DNA of 64,000 nucleotides from the NCBI RefSeq assembly GCF_013299165.1, contig NZ_JAAFKD010000001.1:248001-312000 (forward strand), read 5' to 3'. The notes under the pieces are model-generated. The model had not been told where the DNA came from. It worked only from the letters and a program-made list of their open reading frames with translations, and searched no databases. Below are positions 17,812 through 26,657 of the stretch, one piece after another; within the stretch, counting starts at the first letter, position 1; each line of letters begins with the position of its first letter. A program made the translations under genes and the position numbers. This DNA comes from Microcoleus sp. bin38.metabat.b11b12b14.051. Lineage in GTDB: Bacteria > Cyanobacteriota > Cyanobacteriia > Cyanobacteriales > Microcoleaceae.

Positions 17812-18146
17812 AAGCCCTTCACCACGAAGCAATGGAGCTGGTCGATCGAGCCGTTCTCGCCCGTCAGTGCGGCGATCGCGACCAAATGACTGCACTCACG
17901 AGAGCCGCCTTTGCCAAAGAACGCGCCGCAGCGGATTTAGTCGCCAACGAATGGGATTTTGAACCAACTCGTTCTGTACTGCATCGCAGCGCCGCCGTAC
18001 TTGCCATTGAGTGCGCTCAACTTCGGGAAGCGGAACGGCTGATCGGGCGCGCCCTCGCAGGCAACCCTCCCGCCGATATTGCTGATGAACTGCGTGACTT
18101 GCTGATACAAGAAATTTACTCCCAGCGCCAAGCGATTGGAGTTTAA
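17799..18146 (+). CDS. Small helical TPR-like protein, coupled partner of 17227 gene
   Basis: A 115-aa all-helical protein: ALHHEAMELVDRAVLARQCGDRDQMTALTRAAFAKERAAADLVA, then RSVLHRSAAVLAIECAQLREAERLIGRALAGNPP. This spacing is like two or three degenerate TPR hairpins. It overlaps the preceding gene by 13 nt. A small protein coupled to a possible enzyme could be its inhibitor or adaptor, but nothing in the sequence proves this. No membrane segment. Confidence 0.65.
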   Translation: MQTVEALHHEAMELVDRAVLARQCGDRDQMTALTRAAFAKERAAADLVANEWDFEPTRSVLHRSAAVLAIECAQLREAERLIGRALAGNPPADIADELRDLLIQEIYSQRQAIGV

Positions 18147-18240
18147 TCTATCTTAAGTAATTGAAAAAATGGCATGACTTGCCAGTCATTAACCGACTGG
18201 CGATCGCGCACAATAACAGTAAAAGTAATCCGAGGACAAA

Positions 18241-18789
18241 ATGACCGAAGACCCGATCCTAAAAGTCTGGCTACTAGAATACGACAAACTCAAAGCCGAG
18301 CAAACCCAGCGAATTGGCTTCCGAGACAACCTCCTCTACGTCACATTAGGTTTGTTCGGTACAGTTGTGTCCTTTGCAGTTTCCAACTCCGCCAACTACT
18401 ACGCTTTTCTACTCCTCCCCTGGGCTTCCTTGATTCTCGGCTGGACGTACCTAATCAACGATGAAAAGATCAGTGCGATCGGGCGATATATTCGGCTCAC
18501 GTTAGTTGAAAAGGTCAAAGAAAAGATCGGACACGCAGACGTAGAATCTCTATTTGGCTGGGAAATTGCCCACCGGAGCGATCAAAGGCGATCGCGCCGC
18601 AAGATCGAGCAACTGATTGTTGATGAAATTACCTTTGTCCTGTCAGGAATCGTTGCCCTGACTTTTTTTTGGTTCTTAGTACCTGGCGCGGCTTTAGCAA
18701 TCCATATTTTGGGTGGGATTGAGCTAATCCTGCTCCTAATCTTGGGTTGGGAAATTATCGTCTACGCCGACTTGGCAAAGGGGCGATAA
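18241..18789 (+). CDS. Integral membrane protein, unknown function
   Basis: This 182-aa protein has two hydrophobic pairs: LLYVTLGLFGTVVSFAVS and YAFLLLPWASLILGWTYLI near the N-terminus, then TFVLSGIVALTFFWFLV and ALAIHILGGIELILLLILGWEIIVYA at the C-terminus. A charged cytosolic loop (~80-125, basic HRSDQRRSRRK) lies between. It is the last gene of the island. The region around its start is duplicated at 17142-17194. A membrane effector for the neighbouring STAND/TPR proteins is possible but unproven. Confidence 0.65.
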   Translation: MTEDPILKVWLLEYDKLKAEQTQRIGFRDNLLYVTLGLFGTVVSFAVSNSANYYAFLLLPWASLILGWTYLINDEKISAIGRYIRLTLVEKVKEKIGHADVESLFGWEIAHRSDQRRSRRKIEQLIVDEITFVLSGIVALTFFWFLVPGAALAIHILGGIELILLLILGWEIIVYADLAKGR

Positions 18790-19276
18790 ATCTCTCGATT
18801 GGCGAGGGCTACAACTCACAGGTAAATTGTGCAAAAAGTGTAGATTTATTCATAAATAATTTAGTAATATTTCTACTTAAATCAAAGATTAAATCTGACA
18901 TTTCTGTAGATTAATTCCGGTTAAATTTGGAAAAATATTGAGGGTAATTATTGTCAATATTTCTCTGATTTAGTCTCTGACGATCTAACGATTGACTGGA
19001 AAATCTGGTGCCGAAAATAGCTGAATATGACCCAATACGGTTCATTTAAGACTATCCTAAAGGCAAAACGATGTGAAAAATAGACTCTGCGATTGCTTCG
19101 TTCCTCGCAATGACAACTCCTAACTGAACAGTATTGGAATATAACACTTGTGGGTTTCAGTCTTCAGTTGAAAATAACGATCCGAGACATTTCCCTATCT
19201 CAGTATCTTCGGTAACAGGGAATGTTTCGCTTACAATACAGTTATGTAGCATCTAATCAAAAAGAGCGATCGAACT
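18790..19276. other. AT-rich intergenic region
   Basis: A 487-nt gap before the leuC-type gene with no supported ORF. It is AT-rich just after the membrane-protein gene. The end (19261-19276) reads AAAGAGCGATCGAACT before the ATG, with only a weak ribosome site. I see no clear promoter or repeat. Confidence 0.4.
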
Positions 19277-20599
19277 ATGGGAATGACCCTGACCGAAAAA
19301 ATCTTAGCCAAAGCATCAGGCCGCACTAAAGTCGAGCCCGGAGAAAATATTTGGGTAGAAACAGACGTGTTGATGACTCACGATGTCTGTGGCCCCGGCA
19401 CGATCGGCGTTTTCAAGCGAGAATTCGGCGACAATGCTAAAGTGTGGAATCCCGACAGCATCGTCTTAATTCCCGACCACTATATTTTCACCAACGATGA
19501 ACGCGCTAACCGCAACGTCGATATTCTCCGCGATTTTGCCAAGGAACAAGGCATAAAATACTTTTACGACATCACAGATCGATCGGACTTCAAAGCAAAT
19601 CCCGACTATAAAGGAGTTTGCCACATCGCCCTCGCCCAAGAAGGCCACACGCGGCCGGGGGAAGTGCTTTTCGGCACAGATTCCCACACTTGCAATGCCG
19701 GCGCTTTCGGACAATTTGCCACCGGTATCGGCAATACGGACGCCGCTTTTATCATGGGAACCGGCAAACTCCTAATCAAAGTTCCCGCAACCATGCGCTT
19801 TGTACTGAATGGTGAACTGCCGGATTATTTGTTAGCAAAAGACCTGATTTTGCAGATTATTGGTGATATTAGTGTTGCCGGTGCTAACTACCGCACGATG
19901 GAATTTGCGGGCGATACAGTCGATCGTTTGACGATGGAAGAACGGATGACGCTGTGCAATATGGTGATTGAAGCTGGTGGCAAAAATGGCACGGTGGCTG
20001 CGGACAAAACCACGTTTGATTACGTTAATCCTCGCACTAATGTGCCGTTTGAGGCATTTTACACTGATGCGGATGCTACATTTTATAGCGATCGCACCTA
20101 CGATGTCAGCAAATTAGAACCGGTCGTCGCCAAACCCCACTCGCCCGACAACCGCGACTTGGCCCGCAATTGCCGCGATGTCAAGATCGATCGAGTTTAC
20201 ATCGGTTCCTGCACCGGTGGCAAAACCTCCGACTTTTTGAGTGCCGCCCGCATTCTCAAAGGAAATCAAGTCAAAGTTCCGACATATTTAGTACCAGCAA
20301 CTCAGAAAGTTTACGAAGATTTGTTTGTCACTAAATACGACGGTCAAACTCTGTCGGAAATCTTCTTAGCAGCAGGCTGCATCGAACCCGCAGCGCCTTC
20401 TTGCGCCGCTTGTTTGGGCGGGCCAAAAGATACCTTTGGGCGGATGAACGAACCGGAGATTTGCGTGTCTACAACTAACCGCAATTTCCCCGGCCGGATG
20501 GGGAACAAAGAAGCGCAAGTTTATCTCGCTTCGCCTTACACGGCGGCGGCTTCGGCGCTGACTGGACACGTCACAGATCCGCGCGAATTCCTGCGTTAG
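19277..20599 (+). CDS. leuC: 3-isopropylmalate dehydratase large subunit (LeuC/HacA-type aconitase family)
   Basis: This 440-aa aconitase-family protein has 4Fe-4S cysteines visible in GTDSHTCNAG, YIGSCTGGK and APSCAACLGG, and active-site signatures TLTEKILAKASG and FATGIGNTDAA. LeuC with LeuD converts 2-isopropylmalate to 3-isopropylmalate in leucine synthesis. The length fits the shorter LeuC/HacA branch, so homoaconitase-like activity cannot be excluded. No leuD is adjacent. A 12-bp hairpin follows the stop. Confidence 0.88.
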   Translation: MGMTLTEKILAKASGRTKVEPGENIWVETDVLMTHDVCGPGTIGVFKREFGDNAKVWNPDSIVLIPDHYIFTNDERANRNVDILRDFAKEQGIKYFYDITDRSDFKANPDYKGVCHIALAQEGHTRPGEVLFGTDSHTCNAGAFGQFATGIGNTDAAFIMGTGKLLIKVPATMRFVLNGELPDYLLAKDLILQIIGDISVAGANYRTMEFAGDTVDRLTMEERMTLCNMVIEAGGKNGTVAADKTTFDYVNPRTNVPFEAFYTDADATFYSDRTYDVSKLEPVVAKPHSPDNRDLARNCRDVKIDRVYIGSCTGGKTSDFLSAARILKGNQVKVPTYLVPATQKVYEDLFVTKYDGQTLSEIFLAAGCIEPAAPSCAACLGGPKDTFGRMNEPEICVSTTNRNFPGRMGNKEAQVYLASPYTAAASALTGHVTDPREFLR

Positions 20600-20616
20600 A
20601 AAGTAGCTGGTGTCGA

Positions 20617-20651
20617 GTATGCCGCAACCCTGGAAGGCTGTTGTGGCATAC
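20617..20651 (+). terminator. Hairpin after leuC
   Basis: GTATGCCGCAAC (20617-20628) pairs with GTTGTGGCATAC (20640-20651), with one G-U pair. It starts 18 nt after the leuC stop. There is no T tract, so termination is plausible rather than certain. Confidence 0.4.
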
Positions 20652-20824
20652 TTACAAGATGAATGTAAGCTGGTTAATGCGGATGTTTTGGCTGTAAGTG
20701 CGATCGGCTTGCACAGCAAAAATCAGTAAAAGTGCGATCGGCAAGTTAGCCAAGAACCCAAGTGAATTATTCTGAATTGAATTACTACTAGCTTGCCCAA
20801 TTTATACAAAAAATAGGCTAAGTA

Positions 20825-20852
20825 TTGACAATTTAATCCCACATTATATAAA
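20825..20852 (+). promoter_or_regulatory. Putative promoter upstream of aqpZ
   Basis: TTGACA (20825-20830) is followed after 16 nt by TATAAA (20847-20852). A diverged repeat of the region CAATTTATACAA..TAGCTAAGTRTTGACA recurs about 85 nt downstream, with a second TTGACA near 20915. Both face aqpZ. The rest of the 20600-21135 gap is AT-rich without genes. Confidence 0.35.
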
Positions 20853-21135
20853 TAAGCAGTTAAGTATTTATAATTAATTGCAACAATTTATACAATAAAA
20901 TAGCTAAGTGTTGACATTTTTTTTATAAAATAGTAAGCTTTGAGCGGATTTATTGATTCCAAATTCCGCAATTTCAGTTAATCCCATACACGTTCTAAAA
21001 TTTAGAGTTACACATCATTAAAGGTTTCCCTTAGTATTGCGGCGCTGGCGGGAAAAAATGTAGCTCCAATTTAGAGAATTTCAGATTTAGTCAGGGTGCA
21101 TAATTGACCTATCTAAAACTTTAGAGAGTGTGAGC

Positions 21136-21828
21136 ATGAACAAAAAAATAAAGATTGGAGTTGCTGAAGCTTTAGGCACTTTTGTGCTGGTATTAGGTGG
21201 ATGCGGCAGTGCAGTTTTAGCTGGAGACAAAATCGGCTTTTTGGGAGTGTCGATCGCCTTTGGTTTGTCTCTCTTAATCATGGCTTATACGATCGGGCCG
21301 ATCTCTGGCTGCCACATCAATCCAGCGGTAAGCATCGGTTTAGTAGTTGGCAAACTGATCGATGCTGTTATGCTTCCTTATTATATAGGAGGTCAGATTT
21401 TAGGAGGACTTTTAGGCGGTCTTGTTTTGTACATGATAGCATCAGGAAAACAAGGTTTTGATGCCGCTGCTTCGGGATTTGCTTCCAACGGCTTTGGAGA
21501 ACATTCTCCCACAGGTTACGGACTTTTAGCAGCAGCTTTGACCGAAATTGTACTGACGGCTTTTCTGTTATTTACCATCATGGGCACTACTCACCCCAAA
21601 TATCCCGTTGGTTTGGGCGGAATTCCGATCGGCTTGATGCTAGTGTTGATTCACTTAGTCGGAATTCCCGTAACCAATACTTCAGTTAACCCCGCTAGAA
21701 GTATCGGTGTGGCTATCTTTCAAGGCACCTGGGCAATCCAACAGTTGTGGGCGTTTATTATATTCCCGATCGTTGGTGGAATTATCGGCGTTTTGGCTTA
21801 TAACTTAATTAAGCCCACGATGGAATAA
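21136..21828 (+). CDS. aqpZ: Aquaporin Z-type water channel
   Basis: About 230 aa and six membrane helices with two NPA half-helices: NPAVSIG (first) and NPARSIG (second), the latter followed by the pore Arg. The aromatic/arginine region and length match the AqpZ branch of the MIP family, which conducts water rather than glycerol. The ATG at 21136 is preferred to the in-frame GTG at 21130. Single gene with its own upstream AT-rich region. Confidence 0.92.
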   Translation: MNKKIKIGVAEALGTFVLVLGGCGSAVLAGDKIGFLGVSIAFGLSLLIMAYTIGPISGCHINPAVSIGLVVGKLIDAVMLPYYIGGQILGGLLGGLVLYMIASGKQGFDAAASGFASNGFGEHSPTGYGLLAAALTEIVLTAFLLFTIMGTTHPKYPVGLGGIPIGLMLVLIHLVGIPVTNTSVNPARSIGVAIFQGTWAIQQLWAFIIFPIVGGIIGVLAYNLIKPTME

Positions 21829-21948
21829 ATTTAATCTATAATTAGAAATAGACTGGGTTTCTGGAAGTTTTTCTGGTGTAGGATTTATCAGAAAAATTCA
21901 GAAACTCGGTTTGTCAATCGAATCCCAAGTATTCGGTAAATAAGCGCA

Positions 21949-22437
21949 ATGATTGTGATGGTGATGGGAGTCTCGGGTTCGGGTAAAACTACTGTTGGCA
22001 AGTTGCTAGCGGAATCTCTGAATTGGGATTTTAGCGATGCCGATGATTTTCACCCGCCAGCGAACATCGATAAAATGAGTCGGGGCATTCCTTTAGAAGA
22101 TGGCGATCGCCTGCCTTGGCTGTTGCAATTGCAAGCTACAATAGACAGGTGGCTGTTGGAAAATAAAAATGTGGTGTTAGCTTGTTCTGCTTTAAAAGCA
22201 TCTTACCGCGAAATGCTCTGCCGAGACAAGCAGCGGATGAAAATAGTTTATCTCAAAGGTGATTTTGATCTATTCGCAACCCGCTTAAAAAATCGCGAAA
22301 ATCACTACATGAAAGTAGACTTGCTGTCAAGTCAGTTCGCTACTCTCGAAGAACCAAAAGATGCAATTATTATAGATGCTTCCCAGCAATTAGAGGTAAT
22401 GGTGCACCAGATTCAAAATCATCTGACCTGTGATTAA
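21949..22437 (+). CDS. gntK: Gluconokinase
   Basis: 162 aa with P-loop MGVSGSGKTTVG, the substrate block DADDFHPPANIDKMSRGIPLEDGDRLPWL and ACSALKASYR, all typical of GntK-type gluconate kinases. It phosphorylates D-gluconate to 6-phosphogluconate, which enters the oxidative pentose phosphate route. No gluconate transporter is nearby. It is convergent with the fructokinase gene, the gap being full of palindromic repeats. Confidence 0.92.
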   Translation: MIVMVMGVSGSGKTTVGKLLAESLNWDFSDADDFHPPANIDKMSRGIPLEDGDRLPWLLQLQATIDRWLLENKNVVLACSALKASYREMLCRDKQRMKIVYLKGDFDLFATRLKNRENHYMKVDLLSSQFATLEEPKDAIIIDASQQLEVMVHQIQNHLTCD

Positions 22438-22441
22438 TTCC

Positions 22442-22805
22442 CCATAAAAAACAGGTTCGTAGTGAGGACTTTAGTCCTTCTTTATTGTGATTAATTCCAT
22501 AAAAAACAGGTTCGTAGTGAGGACTTTAGTCCTTCTTTCTGCGGACTAATACCATTTTTCTAAAAATGCAATAGAGATAAACGACCGTTGGACATTGTAA
22601 TTATCTCCTTGACCTTTTCATAAAACTCTATCATAACTTTAAAAAAATGGTATAAGGTTCGTAGTGTGGAATGCAAGTCCGCAATAAGAGCGGACTTGCA
22701 TTCCACACTACGAACCATTTTTGTTTTTGTAATTATTTCCTTTACCAGGTTCGTAGTGAGGACTTTAGTCCTTCTTTATGCGGACTAAAGTCCTCACTAC
22801 GAACC
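22442..22805. repeat. Cluster of GGTTCGTAGTG palindromic repeats
   Basis: Two direct copies of GGTTCGTAGTGAGGACTTTA (22454 and 22509, period 55) are followed by two full palindromes. The first, 22656-22716, reads GGTTCGTAGTGTGG..CACTACGAACC around AATGCAAGTCCGC. The second is 22748-22805, with arms GAGGACTTTAGTCC. The cluster fills the space between the convergent gntK and fructokinase genes, where such hairpins could also end transcription from both sides. Confidence 0.8.
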
Positions 22806-22823
22806 AAAGAGAGGTTTAGTGTG

Positions 22824-23801
22824 CTAATTTTTGTATAAATATAAGAAAGCTTCTACTTCAGCGGCGGTTGGTTGTGCTGCAATTGCCCCAGGCTTCATCG
22901 TTGTCATCGCACCGACTGCGCTGGCATAAGTTACAACTTTTTTGGCTATTTCTGGATTGGCTAAATTCTTAATTCCATACTTGCACAACTGCCGCACAAA
23001 ACCAGCGACAAACCCGTCGCCGGCACCTGTTGTATCCTCAACATCTACTGCAAAAGCGGCGATTTTTCCTTCATTTTCCGACATACAATAGGAACAACCT
23101 TTATCGCCCGCTGTGACTAAAACGCCTTCTACGGAATCGAGACGGTAGGTAATAGCCCCAGCGTCGCTAGTTCCAAACAACCACTCGGCTTCTTCGTCAG
23201 ATAATTTGAGAAAATCTACTTTTTTTAAGAGTTGTATGATGCGCGCTTTTGCTTCGTCTGGATTTGGCCAAAACACCGGACGCCAATTGATGTCAACTAT
23301 AATTTTAACATCGTAACGTTCTGCTAGTTCGATCGCTCTTTCTACAGCCTCCCGACTTTCAGGATAAGCTAATTCTAAAGTGCCGAGCACTAAAAACTCC
23401 GCATTTTCAAACAGCACCTCCGGGATTTGGGCAGCCTGGAGGCGGGTATCGGCAAAATCCGCAGTATCCAATTTACCAAAACCGGCAAAAGATCGATCGC
23501 CCGCTTGATTCCGCAAGACATAAACTTGTCGCGTCGGCGCACTAGGATGGCGCTGCACTCCAGCGGTATCAACCCCTACTTCTTCCAATACCTGAACTAA
23601 GGAATCCCCCAATTCATCCCCACCTACAGCACCAATAAATCCCGCCGCCGTCCCCAATTTAGCCAAAGCACAGGCAACATTTGCAGGGGCACCGCCGGGA
23701 TACGGCGTCCAAGATTCTACCTCTTCGAGAGATACTCCTGGTTCGTCTGCTAAACAATCAAATAAAATTTCACCCAGACACACAACGCGAGGAGAAGTCA
23801 T
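22824..23801 (-). CDS. PfkB-family carbohydrate kinase, probable fructokinase
   Basis: 325 aa with the PfkB signatures GGAPANVACALAKLG near the N-terminus and DTTGAGDGFVAGF near the C-terminus, where the Asp is the catalytic base and the GAGD forms the anion hole. The start ICLGEILFDCLAD-type sequence and length agree with bacterial fructokinases acting on fructose released from sucrose. Specificity is not proven by sequence. A short tandem TTTTAGAT array (23811-23840) directly precedes the start on the minus strand. Confidence 0.85.
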   Translation of the reverse strand: MTSPRVVCLGEILFDCLADEPGVSLEEVESWTPYPGGAPANVACALAKLGTAAGFIGAVGGDELGDSLVQVLEEVGVDTAGVQRHPSAPTRQVYVLRNQAGDRSFAGFGKLDTADFADTRLQAAQIPEVLFENAEFLVLGTLELAYPESREAVERAIELAERYDVKIIVDINWRPVFWPNPDEAKARIIQLLKKVDFLKLSDEEAEWLFGTSDAGAITYRLDSVEGVLVTAGDKGCSYCMSENEGKIAAFAVDVEDTTGAGDGFVAGFVRQLCKYGIKNLANPEIAKKVVTYASAVGAMTTMKPGAIAAQPTAAEVEAFLYLYKN

Positions 23802-24246
23802 ATGGATTTTAGATTTTAGATTTTAGATTTTAGATTTTAGAGCAGCAGCAGACAAGTCAATAATTATTTTTAACCCATCCCCCAAAAATTGCCAGCTATT
23901 GTTTAATAGCTGCTCCTATAATATCAGACTTACTGATACTGGCAGTTACACCCTCAACGCACAAGTGCAGTGCGGGCGTATCAGCAGTTTTACGTGCAAA
24001 CATCTGTCGGTTTTTGGGCTTGGATGTTCAGATGCGTGCGTATCTGACATCCGCCACCCGAGGCGCGAACCCAGCAAGTGTGCGTCTTGCTGTGTCGGCT
24101 GAGGAATTGCGCGAAGCCACGATTCTGCAAGCGAGTTGGTGCTCGCGTACCCGAAAAAGCAGCAGCAGATTTAATTTTCTCTTCATACTCGATCCGTCAT
24201 CCTCTAGAATTGTATATAGGTAAATATGCAGACATAGGAAAAATTT
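23802..24246. other. Intergenic region between divergent genes
   Basis: A 445-nt gap containing the 8-bp tandem array (TTTTAGAT, 23811-23840), a moderately GC-rich stretch without a convincing ORF, and TTGTATATAGG near 24209 that may be a -10 for the LuxR-type gene. AGGA sits 7 nt before the ATG at 24247. Confidence 0.4.
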
Positions 24247-24522
24247 ATGAGCGGGAGCGTCTCTGGCACCCCTGTCACCCTGTCGGACAGAGAATTGCAA
24301 GTGGTAGAGTTAGTAGCGGCGGGATTGACTAACGATCAAATAGCCAAAAAGTTGGAGATTAGCAAACGTACTGTTGACAACCACATTAGCAATATATTGA
24401 ACAAGACACCTGCGGACAATCGAGTTTCGCTTGTACGCTGGGCGTTGCAGTGGGGCAAGGTATGTTTGGACGATATTAACTGTTGCCCTCTACCGGGGCC
24501 GATCGATAAAGAAGTATCTTAA
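24247..24522 (+). CDS. pedR: Small LuxR-type regulator, PedR-like
   Basis: A 91-aa protein that is almost only a LuxR HTH (LSDRELQVVELVAAGLTNDQIAKKLEISKRTVDNHISNILNK) with a short tail KVCLDDINCCPLP. This matches the cyanobacterial PedR family, stand-alone regulators that respond to photosynthetic electron transport. From memory, PedR is controlled through thioredoxin and a conserved cysteine at about position 80; here Cys79-Cys80 and Cys73 are present. The assignment is by resemblance, and a related small LuxR regulator is possible. Confidence 0.7.
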   Translation: MSGSVSGTPVTLSDRELQVVELVAAGLTNDQIAKKLEISKRTVDNHISNILNKTPADNRVSLVRWALQWGKVCLDDINCCPLPGPIDKEVS

Positions 24523-24553
24523 ATAGGGGTTATGGTTGGGTACAAGCAAAGAA

Positions 24554-24838
24554 ATGATGCAAACGGCACAAGAAAAACAACTCCGCTATCAAATTCAATG
24601 CCCCGGATTGCCGCTGGCGGTGTATCGGGAAGTAGCAGCCCATTTGCGTCAAGTCGAAGGGGTGGAAACCGGTTTAATTCCGCAGCAGTCGCAGCGGTTT
24701 GATTACAGCGACAGCCAAGTTGGGAGTTTGTGGATACAGTATGCTGATGATTTTGATTTAGCCTGCCGCCAGCGAGTCGATCGCATTTTGGCTTATTATG
24801 GCGATCGTTACGGAGCTTGGGAATTATTAAGTCATTAG
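24554..24838 (+). CDS. Conserved hypothetical protein
   Basis: About 94 aa from the ATG at 24554 (the frame is open to a TTG at 24536). It is soluble, with LRYQIQCPGLPLAVYREVAAHLRQVEGVETGLIPQQSQRFDYSDSQVGSLWIQY and a C-terminal helix ACRQRVDRILAYYGDRYGAWE. I know of no function. It follows the pedR-like gene by ~30 nt and may be in the same transcript. A heptamer array begins directly after its stop. Confidence 0.6.
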   Translation: MMQTAQEKQLRYQIQCPGLPLAVYREVAAHLRQVEGVETGLIPQQSQRFDYSDSQVGSLWIQYADDFDLACRQRVDRILAYYGDRYGAWELLSH

Positions 24839-24839
24839 T

Positions 24840-24939
24840 CAGTTGGCAGTTGGCAGTTGGCAGTTGGCAGTTGGCAGTTGGCAGTTGGCAGTTGGCAGTT
24901 GGCAGTTGGCAGTTGGCAGTTTGGCAGTTGGCAGTTGGC
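24840..24939. repeat. Heptanucleotide tandem array CAGTTGG
   Basis: About 14 copies of CAGTTGG run without spacers, with one extra T near 24921. A short related AACTGAC tract lies at 25095-25158, just before hisS. Such short tandemly repeated heptamers are a known feature of filamentous cyanobacteria. Confidence 0.9.
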
Positions 24940-25161
24940 TAAGACTAAATGACAGATAACTAACGAATACAGAAGTTATGAACTACTTAGTTAAAAGGCT
25001 ATTTGATAACAACATTTTCCTAGTCAGTCTTCAGAGGACGCTCGCACTACTATATCATTCCGTTCTAACTGGATTTGATACGATAACTAACAACTGCTTT
25101 CCTAACAACTGCTTTCCTAACAACTGACAACTGACAACTAACAACTGACAACTGACTAACA

Positions 25162-26433
25162 ATGAGTACAATTAAAACTTTACCTGGAACGCGGGATATT
25201 TTGCCCGCTGAGATTCAATATTGGCAAAATATAGAAGAAGTCGCTAGAACAATATTGAAAAAAGCGGCTTATCGAGAAATTCGCACGCCAATTTTTGAAC
25301 AAACATCTTTATTTGAACGCGGCATCGGCGAAGCTACGGATGTTGTGGGCAAAGAAATGTACACTTTTAAAGATAAAGGCGATCGATCGACTACTTTGCG
25401 CCCAGAAGGAACAGCCGGAGTAGTGCGAGCCTTTATTCAACACAGTTTGTACGCGGCTGGTGACGTGCAGCGCCTGTGGTATACTGGGCAGATGTTTCGC
25501 TACGAACGCGCCCAAGAAGGTAGACAGCGACAATTCACTCAAATTGGCGTGGAAGTCTTGGGAAGTGCAGATCCGCGGGCGGATGTCGAGGTAATTGCGA
25601 TCGCCTGTGATATCCTGCAAGCGATCGGCTTAAAAAATTTGCGCCTCGATATCAATTCTGTCGGAAACAAGCAAGACAGACAAAATTATCGGCAAGCGTT
25701 GATTGATTATTTTACACCGTACAAAGACGAATTAGACGCCGATTCCCAAGACCGCTTGACTCGCAATCCGCTGCGGATTTTGGATAGCAAAAATCAACGC
25801 ACTCAAGAAATTGTCGCTGGTGCGCCGAGCATTTTGGAATATTTGGGCGATGAATCGCGATCGCACTTTGAGCAAGTCCAGCAAATGCTCACAAGTTTAG
25901 GAATTAGTTATCAGTTAAATCCCCGATTGGTGCGCGGTTTAGATTACTATACCTACACGGCTTTTGAAATTATATCCGACGATTTGGGAGCGCAAGCAAC
26001 GGTTTGCGGTGGTGGCCGCTACGATGGTTTAGTCAAGGAATTGGGCGGCCCAGATACGGCGGCAGTCGGTTGGGCTATGGGTGTAGAAAGGTTGATTATC
26101 CTGTTGCAAAAGTTGCAATCTTTGTCCGTTCCGCAGTTAGATTTCTATTTGGTATCTAGGGGCAAAAAAGCTGAACAGCAATCGGTTTTATTGGCTCAAA
26201 AATTGCGGAGTGCGGGCTTTAGTGTGGAGATAGATTTGAGCGGCAGTGCTTTCGGGAAACAGTTTAAAAGAGCTGACAGAAGCGGTGCAGTTGCGTGTTT
26301 GGTTTTGGGTGATGCGGAAGCTGAAAGCGATACTGTACAATTGAAGTGGTTGGCGAGTGGTGAACAAAGTGCGATCGGTCAATCGGAACTGCTAGCCATG
26401 ACAGACGAGTTAAAACTGAAGATCAAAGCCTAG
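25162..26433 (+). CDS. hisS: Histidyl-tRNA synthetase
   Basis: 423 aa class II synthetase: N-terminal LPGTRDILPAEIQYWQ, motif 2 RYERAQEGRQRQFTQIGVEVLG, histidine-specific LVRGLDYYTYTAFEI and GGGRYDGL, motif 3 VGWAMGVERLI, and a C-terminal anticodon-binding domain (~330-420). It charges tRNA-His. Length and motifs are complete. Confidence 0.97.
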   Translation: MSTIKTLPGTRDILPAEIQYWQNIEEVARTILKKAAYREIRTPIFEQTSLFERGIGEATDVVGKEMYTFKDKGDRSTTLRPEGTAGVVRAFIQHSLYAAGDVQRLWYTGQMFRYERAQEGRQRQFTQIGVEVLGSADPRADVEVIAIACDILQAIGLKNLRLDINSVGNKQDRQNYRQALIDYFTPYKDELDADSQDRLTRNPLRILDSKNQRTQEIVAGAPSILEYLGDESRSHFEQVQQMLTSLGISYQLNPRLVRGLDYYTYTAFEIISDDLGAQATVCGGGRYDGLVKELGGPDTAAVGWAMGVERLIILLQKLQSLSVPQLDFYLVSRGKKAEQQSVLLAQKLRSAGFSVEIDLSGSAFGKQFKRADRSGAVACLVLGDAEAESDTVQLKWLASGEQSAIGQSELLAMTDELKLKIKA

Positions 26434-26510
26434 ACAAACGAAGACGGCGGTTGAAACCGCGTCTACACAAACAAAGACGGCGGTTGAAACCGCGCCTACA
26501 CAAACAAAGT
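26434..26510. repeat. Tandem GGCGGTTGAAACCGC hairpin repeats
   Basis: Two copies of a unit containing GACGGCGGTTGAAACCGCG, about 35 nt apart, then a partial one (GTCCGCCTCCGCGGAC). Each unit is a short hairpin. The inverse orientation of the same family is at 54270-54380. A separate hairpin GTTACCAGG..CCTGGTAAC follows at about 26540-26565. They lie just after hisS and may terminate it. Confidence 0.7.
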
Positions 26511-26657
26511 CCGCCTCCGCGGACTGAAGAAAATCCTCTCGTTACCAGGCTTCAGCCTGGTAACGGATATCTAGAGGCTCCGCCTCGCAATTAACATTAA
26601 TCCCCAAAACAAAAAGGTATAATTAAAAATTAAACCCCCTATAATATCTGATAAAGT

